DNA of 64,000 nucleotides from Acanthosoma haemorrhoidale (Eukaryota; Arthropoda; Insecta; Hemiptera; Acanthosomatidae), in NCBI GenBank assembly GCA_930367205.1, contig OV884011.1, forward strand, positions 166,853,226-166,917,225. The letters run 5' to 3'. Shown here one piece after another: positions 1-12,354 of this stretch; positions within the stretch are counted from its first letter, which is position 1, and every line of letters starts with the position of its first letter. The position numbers and the translations under genes are program-made. Under the pieces are notes generated by a model, which saw only the letters and a list, made by a program, of their open reading frames with translations, was not told the origin of the DNA and did not search any database.

Positions 1-1471
1 ATTTAATACAAGACATCTCAGGGTTTGATATAATCCTTGGTGCATTTGTATAAAGATATTCTTTAAATATTTCACTATTATAAATTAATATAAAAATAAT
101 AAACATTTAATAATATATTAAGAATATTCTGCTCTGTTGGTTTTTTTAATGGCTTTGTCGTGTCTTCAATACGCGGTCTTCTTAACTGTTATCTATTGGG
201 TTGTTCTCATCTGGGTTAGCCCTCCTCTGCATCGCTGTACTCGATCTCGTTGTCGCTGACTCACTTACACCCATACCTCCAGGCTCCAGGAATAAGAAGA
301 GCATCCAGGCATGCTGGGTCCAGGAATAAGAAGGGGGAAGAGGCTTTGATAAGTACTCATATTCCACCACTACAAAAATTGAGAACCCTGTATCATCAGG
401 AATCCTGTATACCTGCTGTTTATCTCCTAGGGTCGTAGTAAGGCAAGACCTTCCCATAGGGGGTGAGACTTTCTAGTGTACCTGGTTTTATTGGGAGTCA
501 CCTGGGTCAGATCAAAACATTTTTTCTTCTGATAAATCTCAACAGTGAATTTTCCTTTTTAAAATCATTCTAATAAAAATAATTTACTTAATAATAAGAA
601 TCGTATACAATAGATATAATCTATTACAATAGATGGAATAGAGGGTCCTTTTTTTATAGCCTTCTCCATTCTGTGGGATCTTCTGAAGAAGTCGATTGTT
701 TCCAACAAGATGGAGATTTATACGGACTGTATAAAACTTATGGTAGCACCCCTTTGGGTAGTGGAGCAGGCTATAGGCCTCACATTGGATTAAATAGGTG
801 AAAGATGCAGAATGTCATACTCCTGACTACATGTAGGGTAGCCATTTTTTATAAAGGCTACTTTTATGAACTTTTTGTTATTTACACTTTTCAAGGGCCG
901 GAAGTATGATCCATCTATTATTTAGATGGACAACATTACCCGGATGTTGGCTATTCACAGGTTGCCACCCTTATTGAACATTCAGTCCGGATTTAAACCC
1001 ACCAATGTGGGAGTTGAGCACTCTTGATAGAATTTACATGGGAGTAGCGTCCAAATCATTGCCTCATAAATAAAGTACAAAAGTCTTCTACTATCTATTA
1101 AAATAACTTATTATTATCTGTACAATTATTTAGATATAGATACACTTTACTGTAAGAAAGACATTTTCTTTACACAAATTTTATGTCTTGGATACATTAC
1201 CAACAGTGTACATAGCTTGGAATGTTATAACTCTGCAGTAAAATCCTGTAAGTATAATCCTAAAGAAAATTTCTTTTTCAGTAAATTGTTTATGAGGATC
1301 AACATCTATTTTCAGCAATTATATCTGGTTTGTTTGTGCCACCCTATGGCTGTGTATTGCATGCATTTTATCTGAATGCCTGTGCCATTGTGTGTACAAT
1401 GCTTGCGTAGCACTAGAAACTAGTGCATGTTTGCTAGCTATGTGTCCGTACTGTCTATGTGGTCGCTTCAG
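1..1471. other. Intron/intergenic, no gene assigned
   Basis: I see no convincing exon here. If the EF-hand gene to the right is of MCFD2 type, its signal peptide and first EF-hand should lie to the left of the window. Positions 180-480 and 650-1080 are less AT-rich than their surroundings and look like decayed repeat, but I cannot name a family. Confidence 0.4.
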
Positions 1472-1689
1472 AGCAGGGGCAAGCGCAGGAACAGGGTAAG
1501 CCACCCGGCACCGAGGACAAGCTCTTCAAGGATGAGGAGCTGGTCTCCCTCATCGACCCCATCCTCGCGTTAGACGACGCCAACAACGATGGCTACATTG
1601 ACTACCCTGAGTTTGTCAAAGCGCAGCATAAAGCAGCGGAGATCTCTCGACAGCAGCAACAGCAACAGCAGCCGCAACAGAGGCACTAA
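1472..1689 (+). CDS. MCFD2-like EF-hand protein, terminal exon (alternative a), partial
   Basis: This exon encodes the C-terminal EF-hand of a small calcium-binding protein resembling MCFD2, which in animals pairs with the lectin LMAN1/ERGIC-53 to export glycoproteins from the ER. The loop [12 protein letters not shown] has acidic or amide residues at positions 1, 3, 5, 9 and 12, so it should bind calcium. Before it comes a helix with [15 protein letters not shown], as in the MCFD2 family. After it comes a tail with a seven-glutamine run, ending at a TAA. A splice acceptor (gcttcag) precedes 1472 and leaves phase 1. Another AG at 1475-1476 would give phase 0. The 5' exons are not in the window. 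AATAAA motifs lie near 1824. The family call rests on one EF-hand; calmodulin-like or reticulocalbin-like proteins are alternatives. Confidence 0.6.
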
Positions 1690-2216
1690 ACTAAAGTAAG
1701 CACTATCCGTATATGTCTAATCATTTTTTTTTTATTTACTATACATTACGGTCAGCACTCTGTAATTGTGGGCATTAAGTTATTAAAAAAAAATACATTA
1801 TTATGGAAGTTGAAAGAAGAATAATAAATTTTTTAAAAGATCAATTTTGGCTTGGATCGACCAAAAATTAATTTCTAAAATAAAATAAATTAATAACTTA
1901 CAATACCAGAGAATAAAGTTTTGAGACCCATAAATAGAAGTTTTTCATTTTTCAATATTGAACTAATTACAATTATATTTTTTGAAATGATTCTCAGTGA
2001 ATGAGACTTCTGAAAAACATCTAGCCCGAATAAAGAATATGGAGTGTTGGATGGATTTATAATATTTGTGTTTTGTATATTTGCGCTATGTTGAACCTTA
2101 TTAAGTCAATAAATCATTCCTCAATTTTCATGTGCCACTATCTTCAATCACCATTAGACCAAGAACTATAATATTATATACTTATATAACTAAATATTAC
2201 TCATTTAAATATATAT
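1690..2216. other. 3' UTR of EF-hand exon a and AT-rich spacer
   Basis: AT-rich sequence with AATAAA near 1824. No coding potential or recognised repeat is seen before the LTR that begins at about 2217. Confidence 0.4.
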
Positions 2217-3711
2217 TGTATTGTTATTTTTAAGAAGTGATTTGAAAGAAGGATTAACATAAAATATTAAATAATAAAAAAGTTTAAATCTAAAACAAGT
2301 GAATGTAACAGCAGGAAGTATCCCAGTAATTGGAACAGCTGAGAGGAACATTGGGGCTGCAGTTGTTTATAGTTACTGGAGAGGGGAGTTGGTTATAATT
2401 ATTAGGACAGATTAGTTGTTTAGAAATGGTATAAAGGGGAGGTTGTCAGTTATGGAATAGTTTTGAGAAGAGAGATGTTGATTACGATTTGTTGCAGTTT
2501 GCGGATGGTCAAACGTATTTGACGTGAGGGCCCTCACACTTTGTATTTCCTCATACCTCTTATTTCTTTATATTACCTTTTTTCATCATATCACCTCAAT
2601 CATCAGATTTGCATGTTGGAGGAGTCTACAGGAGGCTATTGAGGCAGTATTGTATTTGGAACGTCTGGATTACAAAATGCAATACTTGTATGAAGCAAGG
2701 CAAGCACACGACGGAAAATTTGTTAACAAATCAAAAACAGTATATTATTACGATATTTATTATTCATATAATATATGAATATATATTTTATATATATATA
2801 TATAAAATATATAATTATAATATTATTATAATTATATATTTTTTATAACTATATAATTTATAACTTAATTTTTAGTCTTTATATTCAACTTTTACTTTAT
2901 CTTAAGGTTCTATTAATAAAAATAGGATAATTCTGGCAATAGGAATAATTGTTTATTTTCACAAATTGATTTAAAATTACTATACAAATAAAATACGTAT
3001 GCAATAAAATAACATTGTTAAAACTAAATTTAAAACTACCTTAATTACTATGTAACGTAATACTGGCCAGTGTTTCTTTTGTGTTGCTTTCTTCGGTTGT
3101 TTTCTTCTTTGTTATATTTGGATTAGCGTCTTGTTCTTGATGCGTGGCGGGTGAAAGTCTGGGGCCGGTCTTCTCTGATGCACCACGAGGCAGTAACCGT
3201 GCCTTAGCGTGGTTTGGTACCTGGGCTGGCGTCCCTCCTGGTGCTTCCTTGTCCTCTGCCGGTTCTAAGATGAATGAGAGCGATCTCAGTCTTTATACCT
3301 ATCCGCTGCCTTATTGATCTTTCAACTGGTTATTCAATGCCAGTTGTTTCGGATATTTATAGTTTGCTTGTTTTGAAGTTTATAAAATAAAATATTTATA
3401 TATATTAATGATGGATTCAATGCAACGAATAGTGTTTAACATTCGTGAATCGTGGTATACGAGTCGTATATTGTTCATCAACACTCGCTAATTTTGAGTT
3501 TATCTCAAAAATCAACACATCAAAATATCACAACAATATGTATAATTTGTAACAGTACAAATTTGTTTTTTTTAGTTATTTCATGTAAATGTTTTGTTAT
3601 CAAGGACCATCTTGTCTTAGGACTTAATAAATTATATGCTTAATTTATATTATATTTATAAATTAAATATTTATTGATTAATTATTTTTATGATCTCAAA
3701 ATATCACTACA
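2217..3711 (+). mobile_element. Solo LTR (Lys-PBS LTR family), copy A, with internal insertion
   Basis: This stretch aligns by eye with the solo LTR at 39111-40305. Shared blocks include the start TGT..TGTTATTTTTAAGA, the GTGAATGTAACAGCAGGAAGTA block, CTGCAGTTGTTTA, the palindromic GGGCCCTCACA, a GGAGTCTACAGGAGGC block, and the 3' part with TGTAAATGTT, TCAAGGACC and TTAATAAATT. About 0.8 kb not present in the other copies (roughly 2757-3537) interrupts it. That insert contains a GC-richer stretch at 3060-3330 of unknown type. The start is preceded by ATAT. The 3' boundary is approximate and I cannot confirm a target duplication. No internal gag or pol is attached. Confidence 0.6.
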
Positions 3712-6700
3712 ATAAATTGTGCAAAGGGTTATCTGCAGAAATTTCCGCTCAATGAAACAATTTTTAAAGTGGTTCCAACTCCCAAAAATGGACCTTTTTT
3801 GTTTCTCCTTTTTTTATACACAGAAATTTTCTGTTGCTTTTTTTTATCAAAATTTGTTTATTGAAATAGGATTCACTTGGTTCGTCCTACGTCAATTTTT
3901 TCTATGAGGGTTTATAGCCCCACCTGACACAATCTCCTTCAAATCACTAAGTGCAATTTACTTCAGAGATCTTTTTATATTTATTTAAGTTCTCAGATGT
4001 CATAAAAATTGGACCTTACCTTCAGAGTCAACTGGGACATGAGGTCTCTTGGTCTAATGGTGGAGGTCTTGGAAAGTTTAAGATTCATAGTGTCTCGCCC
4101 ATGTCACTATTAACATTAACTGTACTCTCTCCCTTGTGTCAATGAAACTTAACATATCTTTATTATTATGCTTCTAATTTTTTTTTCTTTGTGACAGGAC
4201 TGTATAACAGGAGAAATATTGAACGTACACCTCTTACTGCCCACAACCACTCTGCCATTGGATCGGCTGTCGATGAGTGTCTGATGGCTTGCCTTCTGTA
4301 TTTATTTTGTCGTAGCGCAAAAAATACTTTAAGAAAAGTCAAGCCGACCAAGTGTAACTCTTATACATTTAATAATTATTTGTCATTTTCAGAAACTTCA
4401 TGGGGGGGGGGGAAATACCATCATAGGGTTCATTTAGAAACAAATCATTAGACTGATTTTAATGCTAGCTGTATATAGATAGCTTTTTGTCCTAAGAAGA
4501 TTTTAATAATAATTTTTGTATAAATAAATCGATGTCAAATTTTATAAGGGGTGTACTAATAAGCATTGGGTTTTGTATTTGCATATCTTGATTGTCGTTG
4601 TCTGGTGCCGTATTTTTATTAAGTTGATCGGCTTTCATTTCTTTACTCCCCCCCCCCTCGGTATCTTTTTCAATTATTGTCAAGGTGACCTATTCAATAA
4701 TATATTTATGGGCAAATCGAATTTTAGAGGGTTCATGAATTTCCAAGAGTTAAGCAAATTATAATTAAATTACAAATTTCCAGTTATAAAGTAATTAAAT
4801 TAGGTAATTATAAATTAAACAACTTGAAATTGTTGTCAACTCCATTATGACCATTTACTTGCTTCTGCTCAACAACGGTTGATCTCATTGTTGACTGTCA
4901 GAAAGAAAATCTGAAAATGTGTAATTTATAATATCTATTTCTATAAAAAAAAAAAATCACTTATAATTGAATGAATCATTTACTCTATCGACACTGTAGA
5001 CCATTCAAAACTTTTCAGTACCTTTGGCTTTTTACAGTCGAGTGCTGTAAGGCATAGTTTATTGAATAAAAATAATAATAATAATATGAGTTTATTGTAT
5101 TGTATGTTTCTTTCATTTTATTGATATTGGGCATGTTATCGCTAAGGGTTATTTTATTTATTTGAAATCATTACAGGCAATCAGCCGAGCAAAGTCACCT
5201 CCATAATCAATTACTTAATTACAGGTAATTATAAATAAATTAATACTCAAAGCATCTCTGGCTAAGCTCATAATAAGAATTCATTATGGTATTGTATATC
5301 TTCATTCATTATAGTAGTATTTATTGTTATCAGAGACAATATGGCTGTTTTTTGAATGATTATTTTATTTTAAAATTGTGCAAATGTTTAATATGTTTAG
5401 CTTAAAATTTTATTAGTTTTATTCTATCATGTTCAGCGTGTTTACTTAATAATTTTATAGATATATTATTATATATGTAAATTATATTTGAAATGTTTTC
5501 TTTTTAATTTGTTAATTCACATTTAAATTTTATTTTATTTATGTTTTGAAAGTGCATTTATGGAAGATGCTACTTTGTGTGAAGCTTGTGCTTATGATTT
5601 AATTTATAAACTGTGCAAGTTCTTATTCATTATTGAGCTGTCTTTACTGTGACTGTATGTTGTCCGTGCAATGTGTGTCGTTTGTTTGGGGGAGTGTATT
5701 GTTTTTATGTAAGTTGTACATAAATTAGAATGTAATAATAATAATAACTTACTACTATTATTAGAAAACCTGTTTTCGTTATTTAACTAATTCCATGATC
5801 ACCTCACTTATTATGAATCTGGGTAAGTATTTAGGTGCTAAATCACGTTTGAATACATGCGCTTGTGTACTGAACATGTAAAAGCTATTCGACTGGTCCT
5901 GATTTCATAATTGTTAAGTGCTTGGATGGAATATACAACCTGTTTGTTGAAATGTATGTAATATTTTACTGCCAGCATATGGAACACTGGTATGCTCTTC
6001 TATCTTGTTGGGAGATCCTTGGGTCTATATTTTCTGAACTGTATTGGTACCGTAGACCAGGGGATGGCAGTAATCGGGCAAGTAGATAATTAACGGAAAA
6101 AAAAACAGTTAAAAAATACTTATCATATAAATGTTATCAATAATAAAATGCATATTTGAAATACGAGGTATGAAACTGAATCATCATATAGAAAAACCAG
6201 TAAATAAATAAACAAAATATAACTGTCATCAGATTCAACAGTCACAAATTGATTAGGAAGATTAATAGAAATTTTAAATGGGACCTCCAACGAACAAAGG
6301 ATACATAAGGACATTGCCAAGTCACACCTTAGAAATTGTCAACTAAGAAAAAAAAAATTGTAATAATAATGAGGTTACAGGTAATTTTGAATTAGTGAGT
6401 AAGAAATAATTCTGAAGCGTAATGACTGAAATATAGAGAAATTTACAAAACAAAATATTTAAATACTCATCAATGTGTTACAAGTTAGTTAGTTGCAACA
6501 AAGTATAAGTTTACAATTATTTTTAATTTATCAATAATACAAATAGTTTGTCTGACATACGGGCTGACCCCTTACCTTGTATGACTCTTAGTACCTCAGG
6601 AAATATAAAGTTTAGTGTTATGAGATAATTTGTATAAATGTATTTTATCGATAAAAACATTAATTTAAAAATTGATACCAATCTTATTAGAACAAAATAA

Positions 6701-6856
6701 TCTGTATCTACTACTGATACTGGTTGCTGATAGTTATTGTTATTGAATCTGTAGACTTTTATGTAAGTAACTTATCCCACTCTATTAAGTAACAACTGCA
6801 CAACGTTATTACAATTTTAAACTTTTATATTTTTCCTTTTTGTACCATTATGACAG
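3712..6856. other. Long AT-rich intron-like spacer
   Basis: No recognised gene. A good-looking acceptor (ttctttgtgacag) ends at 4198 and is followed by an open frame to about 4451, but its protein matches nothing I know. Homopolymer G and C runs occur at about 4402 and 4650. The rest is AT-rich and consistent with an intron between the two EF-hand terminal exons. Confidence 0.4.
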
Positions 6857-6990
6857 GAGAAGGCAACAATGCCTCACCAAAGATTCACCAGGACGAAGAA
6901 CTGGAGAAGTTAGTAGATTCAGTTCTCAAAGAAGTCGACTTGGACTTGGACGGCTACATTACTTATGCAGAATTCTTGTCCCTTAAATGA
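6857..6990 (+). CDS. MCFD2-like EF-hand protein, terminal exon (alternative b), partial
   Basis: This is a second C-terminal EF-hand exon, equivalent to the one at 1472-1689. The acceptor (ttatgacag) ends at 6856. The frame enters in phase 1 and reads HQDEELEKLVDSVLKEV, then the loop DLDLDGYITYAE, then FLSLK and TGA. Loop positions 1, 3, 5 and 12 keep their oxygen ligands, and position 9 is Thr. It lacks the polyglutamine tail of exon a and ends close to where MCFD2 proteins normally end (DGYIDYAEF followed by a few residues). Both exons enter in the same phase, so they can serve as mutually exclusive last exons of one gene, or this may be the ancestral and the other the derived copy. A TAATAAA lies at about 7049. 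Confidence 0.6.
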
Positions 6991-7453
6991 GGAATACACC
7001 TCACATGACGATAGCTGAAAGTTTGTGTATATAATTAATTTTTAAATTAATAAATTTTATGAGAAGATAGTGTTATTTATACTCTTTAAATACAAACCTG
7101 AAAGCTGGCATTAGAAAGGTGAATGAATTTTATTCAGAAATATTTCAGTCTGTGTTTGTTACATATTTGGTTCATGTAATGCCGTAAAAAGCATTTGAAA
7201 GATTGTCGGTCTGGCGATTGTTAAAGCTTATTCAAGTTCAGTTAAAGAGACTAGATGACGACTAGGCTAATAGTTCGAAGCTCTGTTGTACCTTTTTTTT
7301 TGGCAATAATTATCAAAGCAGATGGTTACAGACCACAACTATTAATTATAAATAAATTGTATTTTATATTATATAAATTATAACTTCATTAAAAAAAAAT
7401 AAAATCTGTAAAAAGAAAACAAAATTTTTCCAGCACTGAAACGTGGTTTGAAG
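6991..7453. other. Convergent 3' region between EF-hand exon b and the zinc-finger gene
   Basis: The two genes converge here. TAATAAA at about 7049 would serve the + strand gene, and TTTATT near 7129 could be the minus-strand polyadenylation signal of the zinc-finger gene. Nothing else was recognised. Confidence 0.4.
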
Positions 7454-10400
7454 CTAAGAATGCTTCTTTTTTAAGTGGTTGCGGAGGGACCGAGGCCATG
7501 CCGTTGCGTAGTTACATTTGGAGCACTCAAAAGGCTTCTCGTCGGTGTGCCTTGCTTGCCTGTGCCTCTGTAGGTCCCTCAAGTAGGAGCTTTTGTACTC
7601 GCAGTCTGTACACTTGAATGGCTTCTCACCTTTGTGGTATGTCACCTTGTGGGTCCTTAGGTTAACAAACACCGAAGTCTCAAAGTCACACATATTGCAC
7701 TTAAAGTGCTTGTCCTTGGTGTGCATTATCTTGACGTGACTCTTTAGGTTTCCCAGATGTGCCGTCTTGTAAGTGCACAGGGCACATATGTGCGGCTTGA
7801 TGTCTGTGTGCTGACTCAGCATGTGCCTCTTGAGGGAGGACTGTCGCTTGGTCTGGTAGCTGCATTTGCAGCACTTGTGCCGGTTCTCTTTAATGTGCCG
7901 GGCCACCTTGTGGGCGTTCAGGTTGCTTGGGTTTGCAGTACTGTAGTTGCAAGAGTCACACTGATGAGGCTTCAGCTTGGTGTGGTAGGTCATGACATGC
8001 ACTCGCAGTGCAAAGTATTGGCTGGCCTTGTACTCGCAATGGGCACACTGGAAAGGTTTCTCGTGCGTGTGGTGGACCATGATGTGCGACTTGAGATTGC
8101 TCAGTTGGATGCAGCTATAGTTGCAAAGGTCACACTGGAATGGCTTCTGCATGGTGCCGTGTGTCAGCATGTGTTTCTTGAGATCTGTCGATTTAACTGT
8201 CTTGTAGTCACACTTGAGACACTGGTGTGGCTTGTCATTGTTGTGGTGGGACATGATGTGGCGCCTCAGGTCCGTAGCCCAGGTCGTCTTGTAGCTGCAT
8301 CTCAAGCACTGGTGTGGTTTCTCATTTGTATGGTTAGTCATAATGTGAGTCTTCAAGTTACCCTTGTGTGCTGTCTTGTAATCACACTGTGTACATTCAT
8401 GCGGTTTCTCCAGAGTGTGGTGGACCATTACATGTATTTTGAGATTTCCCGAATGAGCTGTCCTGAACTTGCAATAGGTACACTTGAAAGGCCTCTGGTC
8501 GGTATGCCTTGCCAAATGGTGATTTTTCAAGTTGGACAGCCAAGCACTTCGGTGGTCGCATTGTGTACACTTGTAAGGTTTCAACTTGTTGCTATGCTCC
8601 TCAAGATGGTTCCTGAGACCCTCTGGGCCGCTGGACATGAAGTCGCACTTGGTGCACGGAAATATTTCATTCTTATGGGTCCTGAAGCCAGGAATTTGCA
8701 GTTGTTGGATATGATTCACCTTGATATGGAACTTGATGTGCCTTGTACTGGAAAACTCCTCTCCACAATAGTAGCAGGAATGAACAATACTGCATTCTGT
8801 GACTAAAACAAACAATTAGCAATTGTAGCAAGCTATAAGTTCCATTAAATAATTTATAAATTGCTAATGTGTATTTGTGAACTATATTATATATTGTAGT
8901 CCATTTATAAGATCGAGAAGTCATACTGAGGGATAAAAGAAAATTTTTTAGGCTTGTAAAAAATGGTGTCATAAGTACCAGTTTATAATTATGATATTTC
9001 ATGTATTATAACTGTTAAAATACCTCTATTTTGCTCAATCTCCTCCTTTATTATTAGTTCCGGCTCTTCTTTAATCAGACCTATTATATCTGAAAAAAAA
9101 TATAAAGATAGTTAAAAAATAAATTTAACCAGAATAATATATCATTTCAGTATTACATTGAGTTCGGCATAAAGTAGAGTAGCGATATCTCATTTGCAAT
9201 GGCTACTCTACCCATGGGGGAAAGGTGTGGATCATTTTTAATCAATTACTTATAATTAGAAAAATAAATATTTTCTTTTAATACTAATTAGGGTCTCAAA
9301 TTCAGATTTCAACATCATAATTAATAAGTATGCGATACGTATCTCACTTCTATTACAATTACAAAAAGGTATTAAAATCGAGTTATGAAAAAACTTTGTA
9401 AATATGTAACTTAGTTAGCATTTGTTGTCTGAAATATTGGCCATGCTGTTGTATGAGGTAGCAAAAATTAAAAAGTTAGAAATAATCTAATTGGAAAAAG
9501 TCAATGTCATTAGTTTCACTTACCAACTACAGATGGATTATTGACACTCAGATTATCCCTATCACAGCTTTTACCTACAACAAGACTACATGTATATTAT
9601 GTATTCATATATATATATTTCAATTCATTGAATAATTGAAACAAATGATTTGTTATGATCCTGTATATTATCAGAAATGTGTAGGAGACTTGCTGCCATG
9701 TTTCATTTGTATCATAATTATGTATATGTGTATAATAATTAATTAACTATACTCAAAGTACTAAACCATTTGTTCTTACCTGGAAATCAGGACATATATT
9801 ATCCATAAGTCCCTTTTATCCTTTTAGGGCTAAAATATCTATCAAACGTTATAAATAGACTTTCATTTATTAAACAATATTAATTCACAGCCCATTGACC
9901 AATACATACATAAATATGTTGATATTTTTCGTTTACGCTCAAAAAAGTAAACTACTGACACATATAAAAATGGAAATGAATATTATTTATTATAAGTTAT
10001 GATATTGATCCTACTATTTTTGATAGTTTAATATTTAATAATGTATAAATATAAACTAGCTGTCAGTAAATTTACACCAAAAGAATACTTGGTAGACTCC
10101 AGTCATGGTACAATGTCTTATGAGGTTTCGAAAAGAAAGCTAAACAGATTTTATATTGAGACTGGGCTCATGTTCGTACAGAGGTAGAGCAGCCAAACAG
10201 GGATTGGGGAGGATTAATAAATTATGTTATATATAAAAACGAGAAAACAAAGAAATCTTCATATCATTGACTAATTGCTTATTTTCATAAATATATTTAG
10301 TACTTGAATTTAAAATTTAACAAAACTTAAACTATTACTTACTAACTAAGAAATAAGCAATAAGAAAAATATATTCATTTGAATTGTTTACCATCTATAA

Positions 10401-11844
10401 AGTCTTCGGTGAGCTCTTCTTTGATTTTGACAAGAAGTTGTGGACAACTGCTGTCTGTGGTTAATAATTTGGGCAAGGGGTCGTCACCTGCAATAACAAG
10501 GAAAGATTATACTCTCTTAACTTAATAATTACTAATAGAATGATTATATTTTTTTTTAACTATCAAAAATATTCTGCTGAACGATGTAATGGATTAGTTG
10601 ATGGTAATCAATTGGTTGAGTATTAGTTTAAAAGGTAAGTCCATTAATTTATTTTTGTCCTCAGTAACAAATTTAATTATTAGTTTATACATATGTATTT
10701 CGTGTTTCTATGAAGTTTTTTTGGATGGGTAAAAATATCTTTTATTTATACCAAAAGTAGCATTTTCAATTTTTACACATCTCATTATTAGGTGGCTTAA
10801 CAATAATGCTGGCAACACAATGAAGCACTGACTGGTATTGAGTTGTACAAAGGTAGCAATTTGAAAATTTTCCTAAAAATATTTTATTTAAATTGGGAGT
10901 GGGTTTTTAACAATAACATAATACTTCATCTGACATTAATTCTCAGTGATAATTAATTAGTCCCGCCAATTTTCAAGGATTTAATTGTGTTTTGTTTTTC
11001 TAAACCTTTAAAACTTATTATTCTGCGAGTTTATTATTATATGTGAGTATAAGAGTTTGTTGAGTGATCGGCAAGGGTTTACGAAAGAGAGTAATTAGGT
11101 TTCCATCATATTAATTAATCTACAATGATTCAAAATAATATGTCTACCTGCAACATGCCCTAGTGTGAGGTGATATCTTCTCCCTGATCTTGAATCTTTA
11201 AAACATTTTCGGAAACTAATGAACGAGAGTTAGGTTTTCATTAAATTTATCAATGTCAATGTTTCGACGTACTATGTGTTCTCTTTCATCTATCTAAGCA
11301 GATTTCCCAACTGGACTCTTTTACACCCTTTAACGTTTAATTTCTTTTCACTTTCGTATGATCAAAAGTATATTTGACAATGACTATGATCTCCATGACC
11401 ATGAAAAATACTGCCGACCCCATTAACAATTTCTTGTCTGGTGTGAAGTAGGCTACTTAGAATTGTCAATGTTTTTTTTTCTAAAATAGGTGGAGTACAA
11501 TTATGAAATTTAATCAAAGCCGACAATACTATATAGTTCACAGTTTTTATGGAGGGTAAATACTACTCGATGTTATGATAATATTAAAAATAATTGGGGC
11601 TCATTAATTAATAAATTATTTAAAACGTTCAACCATATTTGACACCCTTAAAAGCAAGGCACATAACATTTTATTGAATTTTTTTCATGTATTTTGAAAA
11701 CCTGACAAAAAAAATATGGTAGATTTCCTCAGGAAACTACGCATCTGCGTCCAGTTGTGAAAACTGAAGATTGTAAAGGTCGATGCTTGTTTCAAAAATA
11801 TTTACTAAAACAAAAAAAAACATTGACTTACAGAGACTCTCCAT
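7454..11844 (-). CDS. C2H2 zinc-finger protein with 15 fingers, five exons
   Basis: Nuclear protein, probably a sequence-specific DNA-binding transcription factor. Exons on the minus strand: 11832-11844, 10392-10487, 9524-9574, 9024-9089 and 7454-8802. Every junction has a GT donor and AG acceptor and is in phase 1, giving an uninterrupted 524-aa protein. The first four exons make a short acidic N-terminal part (about 75 aa) with repeated VKIKEE, IKEEPE and IKEEIE motifs that resemble sumoylation sites. The last exon carries 15 consecutive C2H2 fingers, mostly C-x2-C-x12-H-x4-H with NLKxH-type helices and EKP linkers; finger 7 has x3 spacing. Many fingers read CxxCxYKT, a style seen in REST-like and Hunchback-like arrays. 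I cannot name the ortholog. The start was chosen because exon 1 begins with ATG and splices in phase; exon 1 codes for only four full codons, so it is the weakest part. Confidence 0.8.
8803..9023 (-). other. Intron 4 of the zinc-finger gene
   Basis: The donor after 9024 (AG|GTATTT) and acceptor before 8802 (GTTTTAG) are both clear on the minus strand. The frame is open through part of the intron, so an in-frame start within it would be spurious. Confidence 0.55.
10488..11831 (-). other. Intron 1 of the zinc-finger gene
   Basis: AT-rich sequence of 1.3 kb between the donor CTCT|GTAAGT at 11832 and the acceptor TTATTGCAG at 10488. I see no repeat or nested gene in it. Confidence 0.5.
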
Positions 11845-12354
11845 GTGAGAAGAATGGACAACAGATGTAACCGAAACGAAGGCTATTCTATCGATCGTCC
11901 TAAGGGCTCACTGTCCTTCACCTTCCTGCCAAAACAGTGACCATCGGCAGCGAAGAGGATGGTAAGTCAACCTCCGGCAGATCTAGGCAACTGTGTTCAC
12001 AAAGAACTAGCGTTGACAACAAGAGAACGTAGTTCATATGGTCGAAACAGCTTGTTTATAAATTTTACAACTATAAAGGCTAAAGTCCACCGGTACTGTC
12101 CAATATTATCTACTAATAACAAACAGTCCCGTTTGGACATAGTTTGTATCTGTTTTTGTTTTCTTTTATTTATATCCGCTTAAATGCTATCTTATCCGCC
12201 TGACTCTCATATGCGGTAGTTGTTATAAAAATGACTCGCTCGATCTCAAATACCAAAGGTATTATGTTCCACGACACTTCAACATATTGAACACTGAAAA
12301 CCTATTTAAGATGTTGTCGAGTAGTCATTTTCAAGTAGTTCTTTTAGTGTTATA
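11845..12354. promoter_or_regulatory. Possible divergent promoter region
   Basis: The minus-strand zinc-finger gene begins at 11844. On the + strand a GAGGATG|GTAAGT donor occurs at 11960, and a CTTTTAG acceptor-like site lies at about 12346, just before the MADF ORF. The GC-richer block at 11870-11960 could hold two start sites. No TATA box is evident. This is inferred from gene geometry only. Confidence 0.25.

Noticed and set aside
182..457. 91-codon minus-strand open frame near the left edge
   Set aside because: No domain recognised, in GC-richer repeat-like DNA. It may be retroelement code but nothing supports a family.
7757..8806. 349-codon open frame on the + strand
   Set aside because: It is the reverse complement of the zinc-finger array; regular Cys and His codons on the minus strand keep the other strand open. 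The composition (Val, Leu-rich) has no domain sense.
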